From: Rhizobiaceae bacterium | GTDB taxonomy: Bacteria > Pseudomonadota > Alphaproteobacteria > Rhizobiales > Rhizobiaceae | Direction of reading: 5' to 3' | Length of the DNA stretch: 64,000 nucleotides | Assembly (NCBI GenBank): GCA_023953905.1 | Contig: JAMLJA010000019.1 | Location: 1-64,000 of the forward strand | Shown: piece by piece, positions 33,003 to 42,190 of the stretch | How the letters are laid out: the number at the start of each line of letters is the position of its first letter | Position numbering within the stretch: the first letter of the stretch is position 1 | The notes under the pieces: generated by a model | Told to the model about the DNA's origin: nothing | The model's database searches: none | What the model saw: only the letters and a program-made list of their open reading frames with translations | Position numbers and translations under genes: made by a program

Positions 33003-33042
33003 TATCGATTGCCGCAAAGAATATCATATCAGGGAGTGACCG

Positions 33043-34845
33043 ATGGACGGGCCAGTTACCAAAAAGAAATATCGCTCGCAGGAGTGGTTCGACAATCCGG
33101 ACAATCCGGGCATGACGGCTCTCTATCTCGAGCGATATCTTAATTTCGGCCTGACCCGCGAGGAACTACAGTCCGGCAAGCCGCTGATCGGCATTGCGCA
33201 GACGGGTTCGGATCTGTCGCCCTGCAATCGACATCACCTGGAACTGGCCAAGCGGGTTCGCGCGGGTATCGAGGCGGCCGGCGGCATTCCATTTGAGTTT
33301 CCCACGCACCCGATACAGGAAACCGGCAAGCGTCCGACCGCTGCTATCGACCGCAATCTGGCGTATCTGTCTCTGGTCGAGGTGCTCTTCGGCTACCCGC
33401 TTGATGGCGTCGTGCTCACCATTGGCTGTGACAAGACCACGCCAGCCCTGCTCATGGCGGCTGCTACGGTGAACCTCCCGGCCATCGCTTTTTCCGTCGG
33501 ACCCATGCTCAATGGCTGGTATCGCGGCGCGCGCACAGGCTCCGGCACCATTGCCTGGAAGGCGCGTGAACTCCACGCGGCTGGTGAACTCGACTATGCT
33601 GGAATGGTCGATCTCGTCGCCTCCTCAGCGCCGTCGGTTGGCTATTGCAACACCATGGGCACGGCGACCACCATGAACAGCCTCGCGGAGGCATTGGGTA
33701 TGCAGTTGCCCGGCTCCGCCTCCATTCCGGCGCCCTATCGCGAGCGTGGCCAGATGGCGTATGCCACCGGCAAGCGGATCGTCGAGATGGTCGAGCAAGA
33801 CCTCAAGCCCTCCGACATCATGACGCGCAAGGCATTCGAGAACGCCATCGTGCTCAACTCTGCCATCGGTGGATCGACAAATGCACCCATCCATCTCAAC
33901 GCCATCGCGCGCCATCTCGGCGTGGAACTGGAGAATGACGATTGGGAGCGCATCGGCCATGACATTCCGTTGCTGGTGAACCTGCAGCCCGCCGGCGACT
34001 ACCTCGGCGAGGACTATCACCATGCTGGCGGCGTGCCGGTTGTCGCGATGGAGCTGATGAAAGCGAATCTGCTGCCGCATCCCGACGCGCTTACCGTCAA
34101 CGGCAAGTCGATTGGTGACAATTGCAGCAACGTCGAGAACCTCGACTCCAACGTCATCAAGACTGTCGCCGAGCCCATGAAAAAGGCCGCCGGCTTTATC
34201 AACCTCAAGGGCAACCTGTTCGACAGTGCGATCATGAAGACGAGCGTGATCTCGCCCGAGTTCCGCGACCGATACCTGTCCAATCCGGATGATCCTGAAG
34301 CCTTCGAGGGCAAGGCGATGGTGTTTGACGGTCCTGAAGACTATCACAAGCGCATCGACGATCCGTCGCTTGGCATCGACGAGTTTACCGTGCTGTTCAT
34401 GCGCGGGGCGGGCCCGGTGGGCTATCCGGGCGGCGCGGAAGTGGTCAACATGCAGCCGCCAGACTACCTTATCAAGAAGGGCATCCTCTCGTTGCCCTGT
34501 ATTGGCGACGGACGGCAGTCCGGCACCTCCGGTTCACCTTCGATCCTCAACGCCTCGCCTGAAGCTGCCGTCGGTGGCGGATTGGCGTTGCTCAAAACGG
34601 GGGATAAGGTTCGTATCGACCTGAAGAAGGGAACGGCCGACATTCTGATTTCCGACGAGGAATTGGCTCAACGCAGAAGTGCGCTCGCGGCCAATGGCGG
34701 CTACCCCTATCCGAAGCACCAGACGCCGTGGCAGGAAATCCAGCGTGGCATGGTCGATCAGTTCGACCAGGGCATGGTGCTGAAGCCTGCAGTTAAATAC
34801 CAGGACGTCGCCCACAAGAGCGGCGTACCACGAGACAATCACTGA
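33043..34845 (+). CDS. xylD: IlvD/Edd-family sugar-acid dehydratase, probably xylonate dehydratase
   Basis: 600 residues, start with AGGGAG 8 bases upstream. The enzyme family removes water from aldonic acids using a [2Fe-2S] cluster. Cys61 (SPCNRHH), Cys129 (IGCDKTTPA) and Cys202 (YCNTMGTATTMN) are placed as in the Caulobacter D-xylonate dehydratase. RSQEWFDNPD, GYPLDGVVLTIGCDKTTPA, GDGRQSGTSGSPSILNASPE and the C-terminal AVKYQDVA also agree with that enzyme. L-arabinonate or another pentonate remains possible. No other pentose gene is adjacent. It is convergent with the SRPBCC gene. Confidence 0.87.
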   Translation: MDGPVTKKKYRSQEWFDNPDNPGMTALYLERYLNFGLTREELQSGKPLIGIAQTGSDLSPCNRHHLELAKRVRAGIEAAGGIPFEFPTHPIQETGKRPTAAIDRNLAYLSLVEVLFGYPLDGVVLTIGCDKTTPALLMAAATVNLPAIAFSVGPMLNGWYRGARTGSGTIAWKARELHAAGELDYAGMVDLVASSAPSVGYCNTMGTATTMNSLAEALGMQLPGSASIPAPYRERGQMAYATGKRIVEMVEQDLKPSDIMTRKAFENAIVLNSAIGGSTNAPIHLNAIARHLGVELENDDWERIGHDIPLLVNLQPAGDYLGEDYHHAGGVPVVAMELMKANLLPHPDALTVNGKSIGDNCSNVENLDSNVIKTVAEPMKKAAGFINLKGNLFDSAIMKTSVISPEFRDRYLSNPDDPEAFEGKAMVFDGPEDYHKRIDDPSLGIDEFTVLFMRGAGPVGYPGGAEVVNMQPPDYLIKKGILSLPCIGDGRQSGTSGSPSILNASPEAAVGGGLALLKTGDKVRIDLKKGTADILISDEELAQRRSALAANGGYPYPKHQTPWQEIQRGMVDQFDQGMVLKPAVKYQDVAHKSGVPRDNH

Positions 34846-34875
34846 AGGTTTCGGACTCTTCCGACAAGGTACTAT

Positions 34876-34947
34876 GCCCGGCTACCGATGCATGATTGCA
34901 TTCCGGTGACCGGGCGGATGCTCAAGAGGGGGCAGGCAGCCCCCTCT
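34876..34947. terminator. Two hairpins between the dehydratase and SRPBCC genes
   Basis: An imperfect hairpin at 34876-34915 joins GCCCGG to CCGGGC through further paired blocks. A second, perfect one has arms AGAGGGGGC (34925-34933) and GCCCCCTCT (34939-34947). They fill the 114-base gap between two gene ends and probably terminate both transcripts. Confidence 0.5.
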
Positions 34948-34959
34948 GGCGAACCTCAA

Positions 34960-35430
34960 TCAAATCGTCTTGGCCAGGTCTTCGAGTTGCTGGGCGCACT
35001 GCATCCAGCCATCGTGGAAACCCATATTGTCATGGGCATCCCGGTCTTCCTTGGTCCAATGACCGGCGCGCGCCACATAGCGCGTCTTGCCGCCTTCATC
35101 CTCGAACGTCACGGTCCCGACAAAGAAGGGCTTGTCTGACGGCACCCATGCCTCTGTAAACGCATCGGTGAAGACGATCTTTTCGTTCGGCACCACCTCG
35201 AGATAGACGCCGCGACTTGGAAACTCTTCGCCCTCCGGGCTAGCCATCACGAACGTGTTCGTGCCGCCCGCCCGCGGATCCGTTTCGACATGCGGTGTTG
35301 ACCAGGGTTTCGGGGCGAACCACTGCTTGAGCAGTTCCGGTTCCGTCCAGCAGCGGAAGACCTTCTCCGGCGGTGCATCGATGAGTTTTGTAATGACTAG
35401 TTCACGGTCATTGTTCGGCGTGGCGTTCAT
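34960..35430 (-). CDS. AHSA1-type SRPBCC domain protein
   Basis: 156 residues from the ATG at 35430, with GGAGG 6-7 bases upstream. The pattern RELVITKLIDAPPEKVFRCW, LLKQWFAPKPWS, DPRAGG, TRYVARAGHWTKEDRDAHDN, GFHDGWMQCAQQLEDLA is the AHSA1/activator-of-Hsp90-like START-type fold that forms a hydrophobic ligand cavity. Members are diverse and mostly uncharacterised. Downstream of the MocR gene on the same strand, 111 bases away. Confidence 0.87.
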   Translation of the reverse strand: MNATPNNDRELVITKLIDAPPEKVFRCWTEPELLKQWFAPKPWSTPHVETDPRAGGTNTFVMASPEGEEFPSRGVYLEVVPNEKIVFTDAFTEAWVPSDKPFFVGTVTFEDEGGKTRYVARAGHWTKEDRDAHDNMGFHDGWMQCAQQLEDLAKTI

Positions 35431-35541
35431 CCTGACCTCCAATGTGCAAAACACGTTGTCTAAAGAACGCGCAAGGACGGTCGGTTCCGACATTCGGACG
35501 CAAATAAAGACAGGATCCAGGAGAAGCGGCCCAGGTTCGCG

Positions 35542-37035
35542 CTAGGCGGCAGCTGATCGGCGACCCGTTGCCATCGCCAGTTCCCTGATGCCCGGCTCGA
35601 TGTGTTGAAGCGCGATCGATGAGATGCCGAGACGCATGAAAGGGCTTGGCTTGTTCGTATGCTCGAAGAAGCGTCCTCCTGGTTCGATGATGACACTGCG
35701 CGTCGCCGCGACCTCGGCAATACTTGATGAGTCTGTGCCGTGCGGTCCTTCGAGCCACAGCGACGTTCCGCCCGCGGCATCGGTGGGCAGCCACTCCGGC
35801 AGGTGGTCCGAAATCGCGTCGACAAGCCGCTTGCGACGCTCTTCGAACGCGTTCGAAAGACGCCGCACAAGCGCGTCGTGATGACCCAGCGAAAGAAACA
35901 GTGCGATGGCGCGCTGATTGTTTGCCGGCGGGTGCCTCAGCATGAAGCGCCGCAGCGCCCGCAATTCGGCGATGAGATCCGCCGACGCCACGATGTAGCC
36001 GATGCGCAGGCCCGGCGCGAGCGTCTTGGACATCGAGCCCACATAGACGACACGTCCCGTGCGATCGAGGCTCTTGAGCGCCTGCTGTGGCGCATCGTCG
36101 AACAACTGGCTGTCATAGCCGTCCTCGATGATGATCTGGTTGTCGCGCGAAGCGCGCATAAGCAGATCGTTGCGGCGCTCTGCCGTCAGCGGCACCATGG
36201 TGGGGCAATGATGGCTGGGTGTCACAAAGACGAAGCCGGCGTCAGTGGGGATCGCCGACGTGACAATGCCCGAACTGTCCACGGGCACGGGCGCGATATC
36301 GGCGCCCGCCAGACGAAAGATGGAGCGTGCGTCGGGATAGCCCGGATCCTCCATCGCAACCTTGCTACCCTTCGCCATAAGCAGCGTGGCCAGCATATAG
36401 AGCGCGTTCTGCGCCCCGAGCGTTACGATAATCTCATCGGGATTGGCGAAGATGCCGCGCCGGGGCAGGAGGCGTGCCTGAATCTGCTCGATCAGCAGCG
36501 GGTCGTCGCGGTCGACCATATCGGCTGCCCAATTGCGAATTTCCAACACTGCGAGCGCCATGCGATTGCACTCGCGCCACTCGGCTGTGGGGAAAAGTGT
36601 CGGGTCAAACTGCCCGTAGACGAATGGATAGCTCGACTTGATCCAGTTGCGATAATTCGCGGATGGCGGCATTTCACTCGCCGCAATCTTGCGCCGTGAC
36701 TTCCAGTCGACGGTGTTGGCTGCATCTGGCAGCTTGCGTGTTGCCTGTGCAGGCGTTGCCAGCACATCCGGATTGACGAAGTGACCGCGTCGCTCCTTGG
36801 CGATGAGAAAGCCCTGATCGACCAGTTGCTGAAATGCCAGCACCACCGTGCCGCGCGCTACGCCGAGCTTCTCTGCCAGAATGCGGCAAGAGGGCAGCGG
36901 CATGGAAGCAGCAATTTGCCTGTCCAGGATGGCCGAGACGATGGCCTGGCGAATCTGCGCCTGAAGCGTCTGGCCCGAATCAGGAGATATCCGAAAGAGA
37001 CCGGACCAGATGGCGGCATCATTTCGCTGCGACAT
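35542..37035 (-). CDS. MocR-type (GntR/aminotransferase) transcriptional regulator
   Basis: 497 residues from the ATG at 37035. The N-terminal GntR winged helix (about 20-90: LQAQIRQAIVSAIL, LPSCRILAEKLGVARGTVVL) is fused to a fold-type-I aminotransferase domain. The PLP-lysine region YVGSMSKTLAPGLRIGY and VTPSHHCPT are present. MocR proteins use PLP adducts to sense amines, amino acids or vitamin B6 forms. A near-perfect 24-base palindrome 51 bases upstream is a likely operator. It is divergent from pgi. Confidence 0.93.
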   Translation of the reverse strand: MSQRNDAAIWSGLFRISPDSGQTLQAQIRQAIVSAILDRQIAASMPLPSCRILAEKLGVARGTVVLAFQQLVDQGFLIAKERRGHFVNPDVLATPAQATRKLPDAANTVDWKSRRKIAASEMPPSANYRNWIKSSYPFVYGQFDPTLFPTAEWRECNRMALAVLEIRNWAADMVDRDDPLLIEQIQARLLPRRGIFANPDEIIVTLGAQNALYMLATLLMAKGSKVAMEDPGYPDARSIFRLAGADIAPVPVDSSGIVTSAIPTDAGFVFVTPSHHCPTMVPLTAERRNDLLMRASRDNQIIIEDGYDSQLFDDAPQQALKSLDRTGRVVYVGSMSKTLAPGLRIGYIVASADLIAELRALRRFMLRHPPANNQRAIALFLSLGHHDALVRRLSNAFEERRKRLVDAISDHLPEWLPTDAAGGTSLWLEGPHGTDSSSIAEVAATRSVIIEPGGRFFEHTNKPSPFMRLGISSIALQHIEPGIRELAMATGRRSAAA

Positions 37036-37085
37036 GGACGGCTCCCGTGGCTCTTTGGATTTTCCGATCTGGGCCAATTTGTAGG

Positions 37086-37109
37086 ACTGGTACAAACGTT
37101 TGCACCAGT
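37086..37109. promoter_or_regulatory. 24-base near-perfect palindrome between mocR and pgi
   Basis: Outer arms ACTGGT and ACCAGT and the central palindrome CAAACGTTTG are perfect; only one base pair between them (A at 37092, C at 37103) is mismatched. It lies 51 bases upstream of the MocR start within the 248-base divergent region to pgi. Autoregulation by MocR is the simplest explanation. Confidence 0.55.
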
Positions 37110-37283
37110 TAATTTTTCTGATCCTTCCGATTTACGCAGATGATCGATCGGCAAAATCAGCCTGCCAAAGCGGCCTTTCTTGAGTGTCTGCGCGCCTGCG
37201 ACAATTTCTGACTTTCAGTGTCTCTGCGAGCCCACAAACGTCTGCTAGTGTGCAACCGACCGATCCCATTCCGGAGTTTACAA

Positions 37284-38924
37284 GTGGCCAGCAAACCCTT
37301 TGCCGCCGTCCTTTCCAGTCTTCATGCGCATCGCGATGCGCACCAGATCGACATGCGCGCGGCCTTTGCAAAGGATGAGGGGCGTTTCTCGGAATTCTCG
37401 CTGCAGTTTGAAGATTTGCTCCTCGACTGGTCGAAATGCGCTGTTGATGCGAAGACCATGACGATGCTGGCGGAACTTGCCGACGCTGCGGGCGTGGAAA
37501 AGCGCCGTGCGGCGATGTTTGCCGGCGACAAGATCAACGTCACCGAAAACCGCGCGGTGCTTCACACGGCCTTGAGGGCGCCGAGAGGCGTCGAGATAGA
37601 CGTCGACGGCGAAAACGTGGTGCCGGAAATACATGCCGTGCTCGATGCGATGGGGACGTTCGCAGATGCCGTGCGCAGCGGCGCGGCGACGGGCGCGACG
37701 GGCAGGAAGATCACCGATATCGTCAACATCGGCATAGGCGGCTCCGATCTCGGGCCGGTGATGGCAACGCTCGCGCTGACACCTTATCACGACGGACCGC
37801 GCGCGCATTTCGTGTCCAACATCGACGGCGCCCATATGCATGATGTCCTCAAGGACCTGTCCGCGGAAACCACGCTGTTCATTGTCGCGTCGAAAACCTT
37901 CACCACCATCGAAACGATGACCAATGCGCAGACGGCGCGGCGCTGGGTCGAGGAGTCGCTTGGGACCTCAGCCGTCGCAAAGCACTTCTGCGCAGTATCC
38001 ACAGCCCTGGAACTGGTGGCCAAGTTCGGTATCGAACCGGATCGCGTGTTCGGTTTTTGGGACTGGGTCGGTGGCCGCTACTCACTCTGGTCGGCGATAG
38101 GACTGCCGATCATGATCGCCATCGGACCGGCCAATTTCCGGGCATTTCTGGACGGCGCCCATGCAATGGATCGTCATTTCGCCAGCGCGCCGATGCTTGA
38201 AAACGTGCCCATGATCATGGGGCTTGTCGGCTTCTGGCATCGCGTCGTCTGCGATTATCCCGCGCGCGCGGTCATCCCCTATGACCAGCGATTGGCGCGG
38301 CTGCCGGCCTATCTGCAGCAACTCGACATGGAGTCCAACGGCAAGAGCGTGACGCTCGAAGGCACGGCGGCCGAAACGCCGACCGGTCCGCTTGTCTGGG
38401 GCGAGCCCGGAACCAACGGCCAGCACGCGTTTTTCCAACTGCTTCACCAGGGCACGGATACCATTCCGGTCGAGTTCATCGTCGCCGCAAACGGGCATGA
38501 ACCGGACCTGAAGTTCCACCATCAACTTCTGCTTGCCAACTGTCTTGCGCAGTCACAGGCCTTGATGAAGGGCCGGACGCTTGAGGAAGCAAGGGCGCAG
38601 ATGCTGTCGAAAGGCATCTCCCTCGATGAAGTCGATCGCATCGCGCCGCACCGAGTGTTTTCAGGCAACAGGCCGTCCGTGAGCATCGTCTACGGAAAGC
38701 TTGATCCATATGCGCTCGGACGCCTGATCGCGCTATACGAACACCGGGTCTTCGTCGAGGGCGTGCTGTACGACATCAATTCCTTCGACCAGTGGGGCGT
38801 GGAACTCGGCAAGGAACTCGCAACCAATCTGCTTCCGGTGGTGCAGGGCAAGAGCGATGCTGTCGGCGATGCGTCGACGGGCGGGCTCGTCCACCACATT
38901 CATGCGCTTCAGAAAGGGGCATGA
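37284..38924 (+). CDS. pgi: Glucose-6-phosphate isomerase
   Basis: 546 residues from the GTG at 37284 (GGAG 7 bases upstream), the usual bacterial length; no ATG gives a proper N-terminus. Both PGI signatures are present: FGFWDWVGGRYSLWSAIGLP and the C-terminal ALYEHRVFVEGVLYDINSF region. TDIVNIGIGGSDLGP also matches. It interconverts glucose 6-phosphate and fructose 6-phosphate. The next gene starts inside its 3' end, so the two are probably co-transcribed. Confidence 0.95.
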   Translation: MASKPFAAVLSSLHAHRDAHQIDMRAAFAKDEGRFSEFSLQFEDLLLDWSKCAVDAKTMTMLAELADAAGVEKRRAAMFAGDKINVTENRAVLHTALRAPRGVEIDVDGENVVPEIHAVLDAMGTFADAVRSGAATGATGRKITDIVNIGIGGSDLGPVMATLALTPYHDGPRAHFVSNIDGAHMHDVLKDLSAETTLFIVASKTFTTIETMTNAQTARRWVEESLGTSAVAKHFCAVSTALELVAKFGIEPDRVFGFWDWVGGRYSLWSAIGLPIMIAIGPANFRAFLDGAHAMDRHFASAPMLENVPMIMGLVGFWHRVVCDYPARAVIPYDQRLARLPAYLQQLDMESNGKSVTLEGTAAETPTGPLVWGEPGTNGQHAFFQLLHQGTDTIPVEFIVAANGHEPDLKFHHQLLLANCLAQSQALMKGRTLEEARAQMLSKGISLDEVDRIAPHRVFSGNRPSVSIVYGKLDPYALGRLIALYEHRVFVEGVLYDINSFDQWGVELGKELATNLLPVVQGKSDAVGDASTGGLVHHIHALQKGA

Positions 38925-39645
38925 GGGTTTGGCGAGGATCAGGGGAATCCTGTTCGACAAGGACGGGACTTTGGTGGATTTCCAGCGCACCTGGTACGCC
39001 ATTGGCGACATGATGGCATTGGAGGCGGCAGGCGGCGACCGCACGCGCGCCAACGCCCTTATGGCGGAAGCCGGATATGACTATGAAACGGGCGGTTTTC
39101 GCGCCGACTCGGTTTTCGCGGCTGGCACCAACGCGGATATCGTTTCGCTCTGGTATCCCCAATTGGGTGACAAGGATCGTGCGGCCATGGTCGCGTATTT
39201 CGATTCCGAGACAGCCGCGAAGGGGGCGATGCAGGCCGTGGCGCTGGAGGGCATCAGGGACATGCTGACCGCCCTGCACACAAGAGGCTTTCGTCTTGGC
39301 CTGTGCACCAACGATTCCACCAGTGGCGCGGAAAAGACCCTTGTGGCTTTGGGCGTGGCACAGATGTTCGATGCCGCTTATGGCTATGACGCAGTGGCCA
39401 ATCCCAAGCCCGCGCCCGACGCTGTTCAGGCATTTTGCGATCTGACCGGGCTCTTGCCTGCTGAAGTGGCGATGGTGGGGGACAACCGCCATGATCTGGA
39501 AATGGCCCGTGCGGCAGGTTGCGGCCTCGCCGTGGGCGTTCTGTCAGGGACCGGCACCCAGTCAACGCTCGCGCCGCTTGCCGACATCATCTTGCCGTCA
39601 GCGATTGAGCTTCCCGCTGTGCTGGCTGAGCGCGGCGAGACCTAG
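38902..39645 (+). CDS. HAD-superfamily phosphatase, phosphoglycolate phosphatase-like
   Basis: 247 residues from the ATG at 38902, overlapping pgi by 23 bases; a TTG at 38929 just after the pgi stop is an alternative start. Motif I ILFDKDGTLVDF with the nucleophile Asp, motif II LCTNDST, motif III Lys in NPKPAPDA and motif IV MVGDNRHDLEMARAAG are complete. HAD enzymes of this subgroup remove phosphate from small molecules; coupling to pgi suggests a sugar phosphate or phosphoglycolate, but the substrate is not readable. Confidence 0.87.
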   Translation: MRFRKGHEGLARIRGILFDKDGTLVDFQRTWYAIGDMMALEAAGGDRTRANALMAEAGYDYETGGFRADSVFAAGTNADIVSLWYPQLGDKDRAAMVAYFDSETAAKGAMQAVALEGIRDMLTALHTRGFRLGLCTNDSTSGAEKTLVALGVAQMFDAAYGYDAVANPKPAPDAVQAFCDLTGLLPAEVAMVGDNRHDLEMARAAGCGLAVGVLSGTGTQSTLAPLADIILPSAIELPAVLAERGET

Positions 39646-39672
39646 GACGGTTCCCGCAAAGCGCGTCGCGAC

Positions 39673-40221
39673 CTATGTCCGGGATTCTTGTGCCAGAACC
39701 GGGTCTGCATCGCGCGCAAACGCGCCATTGAAAGCGACCGCAGCCAGGATCAGGCTCGCGATGGCGTTCCATCCTGCCAGCGACAGCCCCAATATGCGCA
39801 ATGCGGCCTTATCGCAGGATGGTGGGATGACGGTGTTCAACGAATCCAGCACGCCGTTGCTGCCGCCGGTCACGGTGGACATGTCGACGACGCCGCAATC
39901 GGTCGGGCCCGGCCACCATCCCCACTCCACGCCCGAATGAAAGACGCCGAGATAGAGGCCGTATGTCATCAGCAGGCCGCCAATGAACAGGAGCAGCCGC
40001 GTCACCACAGGCGGTAGCCGGAAGGCAGCGGACGCGAATGCAAGAACCATCAGAGGCGCGCCAGCATAATAGGGGATGCGCTGCTCGTAGCAGAGCTTGC
40101 AGGGGATATAGCCGCCAATATGCTGAAAGCCGAGCGCGCCCCCGACAGTCGCCGCCATGGCCAATGCAAGAAACAGGGCCGTAGCGGTCTGGAGTCTGCC
40201 GACGGGGGTCGAAAGGATCAT
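39673..40221 (-). CDS. dsbB: Disulfide bond formation protein DsbB
   Basis: 182 residues with four predicted membrane helices. The first periplasmic Cys pair is in YIPCKLCYEQRIPYY, followed by the conserved Gln-Arg that interacts with quinone. The second Cys pair is Cys in GPTDCG and PPSCDKA. DsbB reoxidises DsbA and passes electrons to ubiquinone. It follows the VTT-domain gene by 9 bases on the same strand and is convergent with the phosphatase gene. Confidence 0.9.
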   Translation of the reverse strand: MILSTPVGRLQTATALFLALAMAATVGGALGFQHIGGYIPCKLCYEQRIPYYAGAPLMVLAFASAAFRLPPVVTRLLLFIGGLLMTYGLYLGVFHSGVEWGWWPGPTDCGVVDMSTVTGGSNGVLDSLNTVIPPSCDKAALRILGLSLAGWNAIASLILAAVAFNGAFARDADPVLAQESRT

Positions 40222-40230
40222 TGTGTCACT

Positions 40231-40812
40231 TCAGAAAAGATAGCTGATAGCCACGAAACCGCCGATCAGCAGCACCATGAAAAGGGTGAAAAGAAGGCCC
40301 AGATACTTCTCGATGAACAGACGGATCGGCTCGCCGAATTTGTAGAGAAGCCAACTGACGAGAAAGAAGCGGACGCCACGCCCGATGATGGAAACAACGA
40401 TAAAGGTGACGAGATTGAGCCCTGTCGCGCCGGAAAAGATCGTCAGAACCTTGTAGGGAAACGGCGTAATCGCCGCGAACAACACACCCCATCCGCCCCA
40501 TTCATTGTACCAGGCACTGATCTTCTCGAAGGAGGATTCTGATCCATAGAATTGGAGGATAGGCTGGCCCACCACGTCGTAGAGGAATGCACCGATCGCG
40601 TAGCCGAGAAGGGCCCCGACGACAGACGCAGCCGTACAGATCAAGGCGTAGCGGATCCATTTGGCCCGCTCGGAAAGCACCATCGGAATGAGCAGAACAT
40701 CGGGAGGAATTGGGAAGAACGAGCTTTCCACAAACGATACGCCCGCAAGCGCGCGCTCGGCATGGCGCGTTTTCGCGAGAGACATCGTTCGATCGTACAG
40801 TCCGCGAAGCAT
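40231..40812 (-). CDS. YqaA-like VTT-domain (DedA superfamily) membrane protein
   Basis: 193 residues, several membrane helices. SFVESSFFPIPPDVLLIPMVL near the N-terminus and FAAITPFPYKVLTIFSGATG in the middle are the two re-entrant motifs of the YqaA / SNARE-associated (VTT) family. The DedA superfamily transports lipid carriers such as undecaprenyl phosphate or affects membrane lipid distribution; the role of YqaA is less clear. Upstream partner of dsbB in a short operon. Confidence 0.88.
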   Translation of the reverse strand: MLRGLYDRTMSLAKTRHAERALAGVSFVESSFFPIPPDVLLIPMVLSERAKWIRYALICTAASVVGALLGYAIGAFLYDVVGQPILQFYGSESSFEKISAWYNEWGGWGVLFAAITPFPYKVLTIFSGATGLNLVTFIVVSIIGRGVRFFLVSWLLYKFGEPIRLFIEKYLGLLFTLFMVLLIGGFVAISYLF

Positions 40813-40912
40813 TGTGCGTCCCCGTTTGGTGCGTCTCTAGAGGCTATGATTGTCGTAAACAATGGGTAAGCGAAACGCGTTGGTCACAAAGGACTGATCG
40901 CATCTCGCCTGA

Positions 40913-42109
40913 TCAGGGCTGCGCTGGAGGCCCGGTATAGCGCGCCCGGGGCCTGATGAGCTTTTCGTCGCGCCGCTGTTCCAGCGCATGGGCTATCCAT
41001 CCGACTGTCCGGCCTGTGGCGAAAAGGGCGAGCGCCGAACCGCGAGGCAGGCGCAGCGCTCGGCGAATCGCCACCAGCGCAAAGTCGATCGTGGGGCGCT
41101 TTCCCGTGGTCTCCTCCATCACCTCAACCAGCGAATCGCGGCTGTGATCATTTGGCAGAAGCGGCAGCAGCGCAGAGGCTCTGGCGTCTCCCTCCGGATA
41201 AAGCGGATGCCCGAAGCCGGGCACGCCTTCTCCGCGTCTCAGTCTTGAATCGATAACCGACGCGGCATCGTTGGTGGTCTCGACTTCGTCGAACAGCATT
41301 TCCACCAGGCTCGTCGTTCCACCATGAAGCGGCCCGCTTAGTCCTGAGAGCCCGGCATTGAGACAGGCGCCGAGCGAGGCACCCGTCGAGGCCACGACAC
41401 GGACGGCGAAGGCAGAAGCATTGAGCTCGTGGTCGGCCACCAGAACAAGGGCGCGCCGGATAAGATCTGCGCCCGCCGCGTCCTGCGACCACGCGCGTGC
41501 CAGATGAACATGGATCGGCTCGCCGCTTGGCTGCGTGTGGCTGGCTGCGGCGGCCACGGCGCGCAACAATGCGGCAGCGCCTGTCCACAAGTGACGCGTG
41601 TCCCTTTGCCATGCGGTCGTGCGTCCCGCTGGGACCAGAGGCAATAGGGATTGGCATCTCTCCGTCAAGGGGAGGGCGCCAAGCGCCTCGAAGATGCTCC
41701 GGTCCCAGGCAGGAGGCAGTGATTTGGCGTTCGCAAACGGATCCTGCTCGCCGCAGTCCCACAACAGCCGGGCGACATCCTCAATCGTTGCGGTTTGAGC
41801 GAGGCGTGTCGCATCCTGCCCCCGGTAGGAAAGCCGACCCCCGTCGATCAGCGTGATGCCGGACGACAGGACAGGCAGTCCCCAGTCCAGCGAAGCTGCT
41901 GCCGCGTCGCTCGGTCGGCGACCTGTTGCCTTGCGCGTTCGAAGCAGGTCGATGTCCTGCGCGCTGTAGAGCCTTCGCCTTGGATCGTCCGGCGCCTCAT
42001 GGGTGCGGATCAAGCCTCTGCTGACATAAGCATAGAGCGTCGCTTTGCTGACGCCGAGGCTCTCGGCGGCGCTCGGAGCGTCAAGGAACGTTGGCTGAGA
42101 GGACATCAT
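40913..42109 (-). CDS. Citrate synthase-like protein with N-terminal MerR-type helix-turn-helix
   Basis: 398 residues. Residues 8-60 form a MerR-like DNA-binding head (LDAPSAAESLGVSKATLYAY, RRLYSAQDIDLLRTRKA). The rest is a citrate synthase fold with all catalytic residues in place: His227 (VADHELNAS), His262 (GPLHGG), His301 (GFGHPLY) and Asp342 (PTIDFALVA). Whether it is a regulator using the enzyme fold as a sensor or an enzyme with a DNA tether is not known. It is divergent from a second citrate synthase-like gene with 81 bases between the starts. Confidence 0.87.
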   Translation of the reverse strand: MMSSQPTFLDAPSAAESLGVSKATLYAYVSRGLIRTHEAPDDPRRRLYSAQDIDLLRTRKATGRRPSDAAAASLDWGLPVLSSGITLIDGGRLSYRGQDATRLAQTATIEDVARLLWDCGEQDPFANAKSLPPAWDRSIFEALGALPLTERCQSLLPLVPAGRTTAWQRDTRHLWTGAAALLRAVAAAASHTQPSGEPIHVHLARAWSQDAAGADLIRRALVLVADHELNASAFAVRVVASTGASLGACLNAGLSGLSGPLHGGTTSLVEMLFDEVETTNDAASVIDSRLRRGEGVPGFGHPLYPEGDARASALLPLLPNDHSRDSLVEVMEETTGKRPTIDFALVAIRRALRLPRGSALALFATGRTVGWIAHALEQRRDEKLIRPRARYTGPPAQP

Positions 42110-42190
42110 GTTTAGGTTGATTTATAGAATCAAGATTGACGATATGTACAACGATCAACATGTTTCTAGCAATCGCATAAGAGGTTTGCC
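42110..42190. promoter_or_regulatory. Divergent promoter of the citrate synthase pair
   Basis: TTGATT (42118-42123) and AATCAA (42129-42134) form a 6-base inverted repeat with a 5-base centre. Reading leftward, TTGTAC and TATAAA are separated by 19 bases, the long spacing seen in MerR-controlled promoters. The region is AT-rich. The HTH-citrate synthase is the obvious candidate ligand; this is inference. Confidence 0.35.
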
